From positions 273,563 through 337,562 of the forward strand of contig NZ_JH378831.1 of NCBI RefSeq assembly GCF_000235445.1: a stretch of DNA of 64,000 nt, in the 5' to 3' direction. The number at the start of each line of letters is the position of its first letter. Position 1 is the first letter of the stretch. The DNA comes from Johnsonella ignava ATCC 51276. Lineage in GTDB: Bacteria; Bacillota; Clostridia; Lachnospirales; Lachnospiraceae. Shown here piece after piece: positions 8,467-16,386 of this stretch. The position numbers were made by a program, and so were the translations under genes. The notes under the pieces are model-generated. The model searched no databases and was not told the DNA's origin. It saw only the letters and a list, made by a program, of their open reading frames with translations.

Positions 8467-9315
8467 CTATATTCCCATTATCTTTCCTGCTATAAAACAT
8501 ATAATAAATACAATCATATTCGTAGCAACTATGGTAGAGCCTACCGGAGCCGACATAACTATTGAAACTACCATGCCTAAAAATGAACATAGTACCGAAA
8601 TAACTGCGGAGCATAATACAACTCCTTTAAAATTATTGATGATTCTCATAGCTGAAAGAGCAGGAAATATAACAAGGGCTGAGATAAGCAGCGAACCTAC
8701 AAGGTTCATTCCCAATACAATTATAACCGCTATAATAACCGCAATAAGAAGATTAAACCTGTCTGTTTTTATACCTGTTGCCTTTGCAAAATTTTCATCA
8801 AATGTTACTGCAAATATCCTGTTATAAAACATTATATATATAGATATAACCACTATAGACATAATAACGCAGACTATAACCTGATTCCCTGAAAGCGTCA
8901 GTATTGAGAAGGATCCGAACAAAGTAACGCATACATCTCCTGAAATATTCGACCCCGGGGGGAAAATATTCATAAGCATATACCCGAAAGCCAGTGCACC
9001 GACTGAAAGCATCGCAATAAGAGCATCTCCGTTAATTTTTTTATTCTGCCCCGTCTTAAGCAAAAGCACTGCAACAAAAACAGTAACAGGCATAACTATA
9101 AAGGTTGACTGCTTTGCCATACCCAAAACATTTGCTACAGCCATAGCGCCAAAAGCAACATGTGAAAGCCCGTCTCCTATATACGAATACCTCTTAAGCA
9201 CAAGAGTTACACCTAAAAGTGATGAACACAGTGCTATAAGTACTCCTACAGTAATTGCATTTCTTACAAACGCAAACTGCAGATAAGAATTTATTACTGA
9301 TATAATATTGTTCAA
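8467..9315 (-). CDS. znuB: Zinc/manganese ABC transporter permease
   Basis: A 282-residue integral membrane protein of the ABC-3 family that forms the zinc channel, with about eight hydrophobic segments spread over the whole length. The segment YSYIGDGLSHVAFGAMAVA and the later LLISALVIFPALSA region are typical. The start is a TTG at 9315: a GGAGG lies 9 nt upstream, the znuC stop is 2 bp away, and no ATG is near that keeps the N-terminal segment. Coupled translation with znuC is likely. Mn2+ cannot be excluded from the permease alone; the His-rich binding protein favours zinc. Confidence 0.92.
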   Translation of the reverse strand: MNNIISVINSYLQFAFVRNAITVGVLIALCSSLLGVTLVLKRYSYIGDGLSHVAFGAMAVANVLGMAKQSTFIVMPVTVFVAVLLLKTGQNKKINGDALIAMLSVGALAFGYMLMNIFPPGSNISGDVCVTLFGSFSILTLSGNQVIVCVIMSIVVISIYIMFYNRIFAVTFDENFAKATGIKTDRFNLLIAVIIAVIIVLGMNLVGSLLISALVIFPALSAMRIINNFKGVVLCSAVISVLCSFLGMVVSIVMSAPVGSTIVATNMIVFIICFIAGKIMGI

Positions 9316-9317
9316 AG

Positions 9318-10022
9318 TTAAACGCCTCCAAATGTAGAAAATATCTTATAGGCTTCACTATTTCTGTAATCCTGTACTTTTCCAAAATAGAGCTGCCGGC
9401 TGCCTATATGCAGTATCGTATCTGCATATGACATAGCTGCATCAAAATCATGTGAAACCATTATAACTGTAAGTCCGTTAGAATTAAGTTTTTTAACCAT
9501 CTCATAAAAATTTAAAGTTACTTTCGGGTCAAGTCCGCTTACAGGTTCGTCAAGTATAAGTAGCTTTGATGTGGCACATAATGCCCTTGCAAGAAGCACT
9601 CTCTGCTGTTGACCTCCTGAGAGGTTCCTGTAACTTTTTTCCCTCAGGTGCCATATTTCAAGTTTTTCCATATTCTCCTGTGCAGTATTTTTTTCAACAG
9701 ATGAATAAAAAAACCTGTTTTTAAGCTTTGAAAGACAGCCAGAGAGCACTACTTCAAATACTGAAGCCGGAAAATCTCTCTGTACAGGGCTCTGCTGCGG
9801 AAGATAGCCTATCTCATAAGGTTTAAGCCCGTCTCCGTAAACTATCTTTCCGGAAACGGGCTCTATCAAATGCAGTAATGTTTTCATAAGGGTACTCTTG
9901 CCCGCACCGTTTTCGCCTAAGATACAAAGATAGTCCCCCTCTTTTACACTGAAGTTTATATCCCTGCTTACTACATTGTTATCGTAGCCAAGGACCAAAT
10001 CACTACAGTTTATAAATGCCAT
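9318..10022 (-). CDS. znuC: Zinc ABC transporter ATP-binding protein
   Basis: 234 residues with a complete ABC ATPase core: Walker A GENGAGKST at about 36-44, Q-loop in GYLPQQS, signature LSGGQQQR, Walker B LLILDEP, and the switch histidine in VSHD. It energises zinc import by ZnuB. ATG start at 10022. It lies 63 bp downstream of znuA and 2 bp upstream of znuB. The family also includes manganese transporters (MntB/SitB). Confidence 0.93.
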   Translation of the reverse strand: MAFINCSDLVLGYDNNVVSRDINFSVKEGDYLCILGENGAGKSTLMKTLLHLIEPVSGKIVYGDGLKPYEIGYLPQQSPVQRDFPASVFEVVLSGCLSKLKNRFFYSSVEKNTAQENMEKLEIWHLREKSYRNLSGGQQQRVLLARALCATSKLLILDEPVSGLDPKVTLNFYEMVKKLNSNGLTVIMVSHDFDAAMSYADTILHIGSRQLYFGKVQDYRNSEAYKIFSTFGGV

Positions 10023-10085
10023 AATATTACATGCTGCCGGTAAATACTATATTCACCGGCAGACCTTCCTCCTCAATATATATAA

Positions 10086-11234
10086 TTAATCAAGTGCTTT
10101 TTTTAACACTTCAAGATTTTTCTCCATGACACCGTAATATGTCGTACCGGCTTTTATATCATCCTTTGTAACCGACTGGAGAGAATCCATAACTTCTATT
10201 TTCTGGTTTTTATCCCTTGTGTTTTCAACTATAGTTTTAGCTATTTTCTGATCAGATTTTTCAATTGTAAGTACCACAGGGATATCAAGTTCATCAACCT
10301 TATTTGCAAGAAATACTACAGTATTGAAGCTTGCTTCCGTTTCAGCGGAACAGCCTACAAACGCCGCATAGTAGTCAAGATTATAATCATCAACCATGTA
10401 TCTGAACGGGAAACGGTCCCCAAAAACCAATGTATTTCTCTTTGCAAGTTTAACTGCGGTTTCATATTCCTTATCAAGTGATGCAAGCTTTTTGGTATAT
10501 TTATCCGTATTATTTTTATAAACTTCCTTATTTTCAGGATCTATCTTTTCAATAGACTCTTCTATCTCAGATATAAGTGCCTGAGAATTTTTTAATGAAA
10601 GCCATACATGTTCATCATACTCTATCTCTTCAACATCTGAGTGTTCATGGTCTGAATGTTCATGATCCGAGTGTTCATGATCCGAGTGTTCATGGTCTGA
10701 ATCTTTATGGTCGGCATGATCATGGTCCGCTTCCTGTGAATTATCGTGCTTGTCTTTATCGGAATGGTCATGATCATGATCATCATCAGCCTGCATTCCT
10801 TCTTTTACTTCTTCCTCTTTTGCCTTGTTTCCCATTATCTCCATAAGGTTTATAACCTGCATATTCGGGTTGCTTGACTCTGAAAGCGCTCCTTTAACCC
10901 AGCCGTCGGATTCTCCTCCCACATATATAAATAAATCACAGGCTGAGATTTTCGCTATATCATCAGCGGTAGGCTGATAGCTGTGAAGATCGCTGCCGTT
11001 ATCAAGAAGCAGGGTTACATCATATCTGTCTTCCTGACCTTCTATTATCTGATTTACCCAGTCATACTCCGGAAATATAGTACATACTACTGAAATCTTC
11101 TTTTGACTTGACTTTTGGTCTCCTCCTGAAAGACCTGATGATGAACTTTGACCTTGTGGTGCTGCACATCCCGATATAAGCAGTGCTGACATAAGTACCG
11201 CTGATATTTTCTTAAATAAACCTATTTTTTTCAT
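10086..11234 (-). CDS. znuA: Zinc-binding lipoprotein of the ABC transporter (ZnuA)
   Basis: 382 residues. A lipoprotein signal ends at the lipobox LLISGCAAP (Cys23), anchoring the protein outside the membrane. The mature part is an A-1/cluster 9 metal-binding protein (VVCTIFPEYDWVNQI near the start, DNGSDLHSYQPTADD, later EHVWLSLKN). Between residues ~148 and 202 lies a long His/Asp-rich loop, including four nearly exact SDHEH units; such loops mark zinc-type ZnuA and are thought to capture Zn2+. The loop DNA (about 10636-10704) is a 15-bp tandem repeat and so prone to length change. First gene of znuACB after the regulator. Confidence 0.94.
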   Translation of the reverse strand: MKKIGLFKKISAVLMSALLISGCAAPQGQSSSSGLSGGDQKSSQKKISVVCTIFPEYDWVNQIIEGQEDRYDVTLLLDNGSDLHSYQPTADDIAKISACDLFIYVGGESDGWVKGALSESSNPNMQVINLMEIMGNKAKEEEVKEGMQADDDHDHDHSDKDKHDNSQEADHDHADHKDSDHEHSDHEHSDHEHSDHEHSDVEEIEYDEHVWLSLKNSQALISEIEESIEKIDPENKEVYKNNTDKYTKKLASLDKEYETAVKLAKRNTLVFGDRFPFRYMVDDYNLDYYAAFVGCSAETEASFNTVVFLANKVDELDIPVVLTIEKSDQKIAKTIVENTRDKNQKIEVMDSLQSVTKDDIKAGTTYYGVMEKNLEVLKKALD

Positions 11235-11324
11235 AATATTTTAATTATAACCTTTCTATAAATAAATGTATAATACACCTATATATTTCTTAAAGCATAA
11301 ATATTTTTGTTTATAACTCTAATA

Positions 11325-11344
11325 AAGTTACAGCTTTATAACTT
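11325..11344. promoter_or_regulatory. Inverted repeat upstream of znuA, possible regulator site
   Basis: AAGTTA (11325-11330) and TAACTT (11339-11344) form an inverted repeat with 8 nt between arms, about 90 bp upstream of the znuA ATG. It is in a plausible place for a Fur-family operator but does not match the known Bacillus Zur box closely. Speculative. Confidence 0.25.
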
Positions 11345-11375
11345 CACCGGAAAGTTCCGCATAGATGTCCCAAAA

Positions 11376-11413
11376 TCACATAAAAAAAGCTAAGAATTCC
11401 TGTGATTTATGTA
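11376..11413. repeat. Inverted repeat between the Fur-family gene and znuA
   Basis: AAATCACA and TGTGATTT pair across about 20 nt containing an A-rich stretch; CATAAA/TTTATG offers an alternative pairing that shares bases. This may be a terminator or attenuator after the regulator gene, or an operator. On the minus strand the T-run falls inside the loop rather than after it, which is not normal for a terminator. Confidence 0.35.
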
Positions 11414-11427
11414 AGGAAAACTCTTAA

Positions 11428-11856
11428 TCAGTGTTTTTCCGGTAAATCCTTATCCTTTCTGCAGCTGCTGCAATATCCCAAAAGAAATGAATCACTGCAT
11501 ATAATTGAATATCCGCATTCCTCTAAAAGACAGGCATTTATCTTATCCATAGCCTCTCCCTCAAGGTGGTACACATGCCCGCAGCCTCTGCATTGAATAT
11601 GCAAATGCTCATCGCACCCACCGTCAGGATCTAAAAGCTGATAAACGCTGTAATCATCACTTGAGTTTTTGATTTTAAGTATAACACCTGCCTCAGTAAG
11701 CTTGTCAAGATTTCTGTAAACAGTAGTCAAATTTGTATGTTTTCCACTGTTTTTAATATGCTCATAAATTTCAGAGGCTGAAACTCTCCTATGCTTATTT
11801 GACAGAATGTATGACATTATCTCATCTTTCGCTTTTGTACGGTATCCTCTCTGCAC
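11428..11856 (-). CDS. Fur-family metalloregulator, probably zinc-responsive (Zur-like)
   Basis: 142 residues from a GTG at 11856. N-terminal winged helix: AKDEIMSYILSNKHRRVSASEIYEHI, then the recognition helix region TNLTTVYRNLDKL. The C-terminal dimer domain has HLHIQCRGCGHVYHLEG and a final YCSSCRKDKD, giving the two CxxC pairs of a structural zinc site. I prefer GTG 11856 (GAGGA just upstream, homology starts at QRGYRTK) over ATG 11937, which would add 27 unusual residues and has a poor RBS. Position directly upstream of znuACB suggests it represses zinc uptake when zinc is plentiful; PerR or Fur function cannot be excluded. Confidence 0.9.
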   Translation of the reverse strand: MQRGYRTKAKDEIMSYILSNKHRRVSASEIYEHIKNSGKHTNLTTVYRNLDKLTEAGVILKIKNSSDDYSVYQLLDPDGGCDEHLHIQCRGCGHVYHLEGEAMDKINACLLEECGYSIICSDSFLLGYCSSCRKDKDLPEKH

Positions 11857-11893
11857 AGTTTCCTCACTTTCCACTTCGCATAAAGATTTTATC

Positions 11894-11905
11894 ACCGGCG
11901 CCGGT
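11894..11905. repeat. 12-bp GC-only-core perfect palindrome at the regulator 5' end
   Basis: ACCGGCGCCGGT is a perfect palindrome with partly symmetric AT flanks, strikingly GC-rich here. It lies in the leader of the Fur-family gene if translation starts at GTG 11856. It could be an operator or a short RNA stem. The rest of the 11938-12296 divergent region shows no convincing gene; the open frame at 12062-12277 has no support. Confidence 0.4.
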
Positions 11906-12296
11906 AATATCTGATTGATTAATATGTTTAAATACAAGTTTCACCGTCTTATACCCAACATATAATCCTCTGCTGATTTCGTATAGAGTATATTTGCAAT
12001 ACTGCCACACAGAACACTATGGCTTGAATATATCTGAAAAATTCCAGAAAACGCAAGTCTTTTGCAATTCTACATAATTTACTTTATGTTGTCAAGAACT
12101 TTTATAAAATTTTTTTGTAAAACTCTTGAAAACCCTTTATTTTTTTTCATTTATGTATTAGGATATAGTCAGACAAGTTTTACAAAAGTAAAATTTAAAA
12201 ATATTGAATCTTTCAGTCATACCTGTCCTATATATAAAAGGCAGAAAATTATATCAAAAACAATAATTAACAATTAATACAGGAGGTTTAGACGAT

Positions 12297-13481
12297 ATGG
12301 CAAGAAGGAGATTAGGTGGTCTGGTATTACTGGCAGCAGTTGCAGGAGCGGTTGCCGCAGGTGTCTCATACATACTCCAGTACAACTCCTACCACAAAGA
12401 ACTTGAATCCGAATTTCATGAGTTTGAAGATGAAGATATCAAAAAAGAAAATGAGGACTGTTTATTCAGTACCAAAAAAACTCCAAGCAGAAATTATGTG
12501 GCTTTAAGTTCAGACAGGGATGATTTCGTAATAGCTGCAAAAGATACTGCAAAAGCCGCAAAAGGTATGGCAGGTGCGGCAAAAGAAATGCTTAAGGATG
12601 TCGGCAATATAATACTTGAAAATGCATCTTCAGCTTCTTCATTTGCAAATGATGCTGCAAAATCAGTTTCAAATAGAGTTAAAGCCGACAGCCGTTTTGA
12701 AAAAAAGTATTCAGCAACTGAATCTGTTAAAAGTGCCGAATCTGTTAAAGTTAAAAATGAGGAGGCAGAAAAAAACACAGATGAAAGTGAATATGAAAGC
12801 AGTATCTATACAAAGGTTGAAACTGAGCCCTATAAACATGGCGGCGATATTTTACATATTTATGAAGATAATCCGCAACAAGATGATTTTGTATACAAAA
12901 GTGCCATGTCGGAAGATAATAACACCGTACCAATAGATAAAGACACTGTATCAGAAGATAATAACACCGTATCGATAGATAAAGGCACTGTATCGGAAGA
13001 TAATAATACCGTATCGGAAGATAATAAGTTTACATATAAAGCCGATATATATAGGGCTGATAAATATACAGAAAGCAATCAATCCGGTATAAAAGATGTT
13101 GTTTTATCTGAAAATACATTGGAGGATGGAAAGACTGACACAAAGCAGACATCAACTACAAGCCAAAGCACCGGAACATCTTATACTAATTTATATAAGG
13201 TATCATATACAAATTCAGGTACTTCAGATTCAAGAAATATTAAATCAAAATCAGGAGGTTGGGAATTCAGAGTCAGAAATTCATTTACCCGTGGGGACGA
13301 TGATAACAATGCAGCTGTATCCGGTTTTAGAACCGTACCTTATAATAATTCTGCACAAAACAGCATGTCAGGCAGTGCAATCCGCAGCTCTGACCGAAAC
13401 ATATTTTTAGATAAAGACTTAAACAGTGCTGCTAAAGAAACTCAGGCAAGCGGTACGCAAATTGAAGAAGAGGATTTTTAA
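12297..13481 (+). CDS. Membrane-anchored low-complexity protein with 14-residue repeats
   Basis: 394 residues. A basic start (MARRRLGG) leads into one Ala/Val-rich membrane segment at about 8-27, then a YtxH-like stretch: acidic, then Ala/Lys-rich helix (AAKDTAKAAKGMAGAAKEML). The remainder is hydrophilic, Ser/Thr/Asn/Asp-rich and probably disordered. Residues ~205-244 hold tandem repeats: two full SEDNNTV.IDK.TV units and two shorter ones. A good AGGAGG precedes the ATG. YtxH-like proteins are linked to stress in bacilli, but the resemblance is to composition more than to specific residues. Function unknown; stands alone. Confidence 0.75.
   Translation: MARRRLGGLVLLAAVAGAVAAGVSYILQYNSYHKELESEFHEFEDEDIKKENEDCLFSTKKTPSRNYVALSSDRDDFVIAAKDTAKAAKGMAGAAKEMLKDVGNIILENASSASSFANDAAKSVSNRVKADSRFEKKYSATESVKSAESVKVKNEEAEKNTDESEYESSIYTKVETEPYKHGGDILHIYEDNPQQDDFVYKSAMSEDNNTVPIDKDTVSEDNNTVSIDKGTVSEDNNTVSEDNKFTYKADIYRADKYTESNQSGIKDVVLSENTLEDGKTDTKQTSTTSQSTGTSYTNLYKVSYTNSGTSDSRNIKSKSGGWEFRVRNSFTRGDDDNNAAVSGFRTVPYNNSAQNSMSGSAIRSSDRNIFLDKDLNSAAKETQASGTQIEEEDF
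12909..13028 (+). repeat. 42-bp tandem repeat within the membrane-anchored protein gene
   Basis: Units at 12909-12950 and 12951-12992 are near-identical 42-mers encoding 14 residues, followed by half units at 12993-13013 and 13014-13028. In frame, so copy-number change would alter length without breaking the gene. Confidence 0.8.
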
Positions 13482-13585
13482 ATATCCTGTCTGATTCCAT
13501 CTTATATCACTTTTGTTATTTTATTATAACAGCAGTATAAATACGACTTTGCAGCAAATATATTTATATTTTTACTTTAAGGTTT

Positions 13586-13620
13586 AAGGACACAGTATGT
13601 AAATTACGGTGTCCTTTATT
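13586..13620 (+). terminator. Rho-independent terminator
   Basis: AAGGACAC (13586-13593) pairs with GTGTCCTT (13609-13616), followed by TATT. It follows the membrane-anchored protein gene. The rest of the 13482-13871 gap is AT-rich and holds the next promoter. Confidence 0.6.
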
Positions 13621-13811
13621 AATTTAAACTTCAAATTTATATATATTTATATATATATTTATCTTCCATAAATTTAGTAAAATCAAAGCGGATTTACTAT
13701 AATTTATAAATATCAGACCATTTCGCTTAATTCACTTAATATTAAAAGACTGCCGGGTAATTTATACACTATATGTATATTCAATGTCAGAATACCGTTA
13801 TAAAATTTTAA

Positions 13812-13840
13812 TTGTTTTACTTATAATAAAGGGGTATAAT
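13812..13840 (+). promoter_or_regulatory. Sigma-A promoter of the secreted glycosidase-like gene
   Basis: TTGTTT (13812-13817), 17-nt spacer, TATAAT (13835-13840), about 30 bp before the ATG at 13872. Confidence 0.65.
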
Positions 13841-13871
13841 AAAGTGCATTAACTTTTTGAAAGGATATAAA

Positions 13872-15578
13872 ATGAATAAACTAAAACTATTTAGAAAGAT
13901 TTCTACCATGCTTTTTATGGCGGGTATGGTGTGTTTTACTCTACCTGCTCATGCTGAAGAAAATACCCCCCCTGCAAATCAGGAGCAGGAGCAAAAAGTC
14001 GAGATTACCGCAAAATCAAGAATTACTGAAACCCTTATAACTTCCGACAAACAAAATATCAGTATTAAAGCTGAAAATTCCGGAGATATGCAGGGAACTG
14101 ACGGTAAATATTACCTGTTTGAACTAAAAGCCTATGAAAACGGAGTGGCTTCAAGAACTGATTATATTAAAGCCTTTGAACCCGGAAAAGTTGAAGCGGT
14201 ATTTCCGCTTAATTACAATACCGATTCCGATAGGCTTTACAGCAGCTTTGTAATGACGGTATATGATGGCAGCAAATATATAGAAGTCAGCGATCCCAGA
14301 TATATAACCAATCCTGAAGCAGTTGCAAAAAATACTGCACCATTTAACGATCCTCTTACAAAAAAGGGACTTAATATTGAAATAAATATGCTTGCAGATG
14401 CTTTTGAACTCGGAGTAAAGCATGTTGCAACCAATATAGCTTTCCACCAGATACTTGGCGAAGGCATTGATTTTGAATATGAGGGCAAAACCTATCATTT
14501 CAATAAAGAGGTCATAGAAAATTATGATAAAACTATAAGTGCCCTTTCAGGCAAAAGTATGACTGTAAGTGCAATTATACTTAACGGATATAATCCGAAA
14601 GAACCTGACCTTTTCCATAAAGGCACTCAAAAAACAGATAAAGCGCTTTATTATATGTTTAATGCCGAAACTAAGGAAGGGTTTGAAAAGACTAAGGCAA
14701 TAGCAGCTTTCCTTGCACAAAGATATGACGGAAGCAATCCTGACCACGGTAAGATATCAAACTGGATAATAGGAAATGAAATAAACAACCAGTACTGGAA
14801 TTATATAGGCGAGCGAGATATAGCAAGTTATGTCGCTACATACGAAAAGGCATTCAGATTATTCTATACTGCAATTAAAAGTACAAGTGCAAACGACAGA
14901 GTTTATTTTTCACTTGACTTTTACTGGAATACACCTTCACAAAAGGACAACAAGACCAAATACGGCGGAAAGGAAATCGTTGATTATTTCAACTCATTTG
15001 TAGAAAGAAAAGGTAATATAAACTGGGGTGTTGCGTATCATCCTTATCCGAATCCGCTTACAGAACCTGAATTTTGGGATGATGACCCCACGCAGCATAC
15101 TAACGACTTTGAATCGCCTGTAATTAATTTTAAAAACCTTTCAGTGCTGACCGACTACTTAAGTCAGGAGCCCTTAAAAGAACCAAGCGGACATGTACGT
15201 CATATAATCCTTACTGAACAGGGCTTTACTGCCACAAGTAAAACAAGGGGAGATGTTGAATACCTTCAGGCAGCCGCTTACGCTTATTCATACTATCTTG
15301 TTGATTCAAATCCTCATATAGATGCGTATATAGTAAGCAGACAGGTTGATGCACCCCTGGAAGTAAGAGACAGCCTCTCGTTCGGTCTTTGGAGATGTGA
15401 TATGAATGTCGGTGATGATATAAAAGCTACCTCAAGACGTAAAATCTGGCAGGTATTTAAAAATATAGATAAAAAAGAAACTACACTTGAAAATACTGAA
15501 TTTGCAAAACAGATTATAGGTATTAGTAAATGGTCTGATGTCGTTCCGAATTTCAGGTGGAAGGCTCTTGAAAAATAA
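13872..15578 (+). CDS. Secreted glycoside-hydrolase-like protein (DUF5722 type)
   Basis: 568 residues. I start at ATG 13872, 6 nt after GAAAGGA; a TTG at 13857 lies upstream of that RBS. The N-terminus is a Sec signal peptide ending near LPAHA. Then come a beta-rich region (~40-160) and a TIM-barrel-like domain (~165-565). Two acidic residues sit where clan GH-A enzymes keep their catalytic pair: Glu in WIIGNEINNQYWN (end of a strand, acid/base) and Glu in IILTEQGF (nucleophile). WGVAYHPYPNP also fits such barrels. I assign it to DUF5722 from overall pattern. Substrate unknown; probably a host or plant glycan. Single-gene unit with its own promoter and terminator. Confidence 0.8.
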   Translation: MNKLKLFRKISTMLFMAGMVCFTLPAHAEENTPPANQEQEQKVEITAKSRITETLITSDKQNISIKAENSGDMQGTDGKYYLFELKAYENGVASRTDYIKAFEPGKVEAVFPLNYNTDSDRLYSSFVMTVYDGSKYIEVSDPRYITNPEAVAKNTAPFNDPLTKKGLNIEINMLADAFELGVKHVATNIAFHQILGEGIDFEYEGKTYHFNKEVIENYDKTISALSGKSMTVSAIILNGYNPKEPDLFHKGTQKTDKALYYMFNAETKEGFEKTKAIAAFLAQRYDGSNPDHGKISNWIIGNEINNQYWNYIGERDIASYVATYEKAFRLFYTAIKSTSANDRVYFSLDFYWNTPSQKDNKTKYGGKEIVDYFNSFVERKGNINWGVAYHPYPNPLTEPEFWDDDPTQHTNDFESPVINFKNLSVLTDYLSQEPLKEPSGHVRHIILTEQGFTATSKTRGDVEYLQAAAYAYSYYLVDSNPHIDAYIVSRQVDAPLEVRDSLSFGLWRCDMNVGDDIKATSRRKIWQVFKNIDKKETTLENTEFAKQIIGISKWSDVVPNFRWKALEK

Positions 15579-15638
15579 TGAGTTAACTATAATTGCACAG
15601 CTGACTTAAAATATCTTAAATCTATAAACTATATTATT

Positions 15639-15690
15639 AAACCTCCACACCGGGTGAAGTGTATACTGCACCGGTCTGGAGGTTTTGTTT
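15639..15690 (+). terminator. Strong Rho-independent terminator
   Basis: AAACCTCC (15639-15646) pairs with GGAGGTTT (15678-15685), with ACCGG/CCGGT pairing further in, followed by TTTTGTTT. Terminates the secreted glycosidase-like gene. Confidence 0.8.
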
Positions 15691-15718
15691 CAATTTCACA
15701 TACTCCAATCTTTATTAT

Positions 15719-15772
15719 ACTGACGTTTTAATTAATCGAATTACGCTTCGATAATTAAGACGGCAGTTTTCT
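15719..15772. terminator. Second long stem-loop between convergent genes
   Basis: A nearly perfect ~21-bp stem (arms 15719-15740 and 15747-15767, one bulge, one mismatch, one G-U) closes on a 6-nt loop and is followed on the plus strand by TTTTCTATT. It is a back-up terminator or the terminator of the minus-strand gene that ends at 15840. Confidence 0.6.
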
Positions 15773-15839
15773 ATTATCCTGAAAATTCTTATAAAAATAA
15801 TTACCTGATAAATTAAAGTTCTCAAATTTTCACATACTC

Positions 15840-16361
15840 TTACATATAAATAAGATATACATGCAAAATTATTAAAAGTATATGCGGAAAATAAAACAAC
15901 CCGTCAAATAAACTCGTCATAGTTGATATTGCACTTAAAGAGACTCCAATACTGAAACAATAGATTATAAAAAATGTGCCCCGTAAAAGCAACTTTCTTG
16001 TTGAAACTAAAATAAATAATGACACTAAACCTGAAATATACGGCACTATCATATATCTGTCTATCATTTTATACACACTGTCAATCCACAACATTTTTAT
16101 ATGGTCTGCATTAATACCTCTTAACCCTAATCTTTGCAATACTATCGCTACAAACGGAAAATAATATATAATATATGCAATAATCAATATCCATAATATA
16201 TATTCATTTTTCCATGATACTCTTTCAAATGTAGATTCCTTAATTTTCCCTGATAATATATGTATACTTTCAGCAAAGCCTTTTATAGCAGACACTGCTA
16301 TATGCACTGCCTTTTTTGCAAAAACAGGCAGTTTTTCCTTAAAAATTTTAAAAATTTTCAT
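15840..16361 (-). CDS. Small integral membrane protein of unknown function
   Basis: 173 residues: a basic amphipathic N-terminus (~1-50), then about four hydrophobic segments (near 52-75, 102-122, 127-145, 150-172), so probably a four-pass membrane protein with its N-terminus in the cytoplasm. No motif I recognise. ATG start with AAAGGTAGG upstream. It follows argS by 25 bp on the same strand and probably shares its transcript, but nothing ties it to tRNA charging. Confidence 0.7.
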   Translation of the reverse strand: MKIFKIFKEKLPVFAKKAVHIAVSAIKGFAESIHILSGKIKESTFERVSWKNEYILWILIIAYIIYYFPFVAIVLQRLGLRGINADHIKMLWIDSVYKMIDRYMIVPYISGLVSLFILVSTRKLLLRGTFFIIYCFSIGVSLSAISTMTSLFDGLFYFPHILLIILHVYLIYM

Positions 16362-16386
16362 TGTTCAAAACCTACCTTTAAATTAA

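Noticed and set aside
12062..12277. 71-residue open frame upstream of the membrane-anchored protein gene
   Set aside because: Phe/Ile/Lys-rich composition as expected from AT-rich non-coding DNA, no RBS, covers the promoter region.
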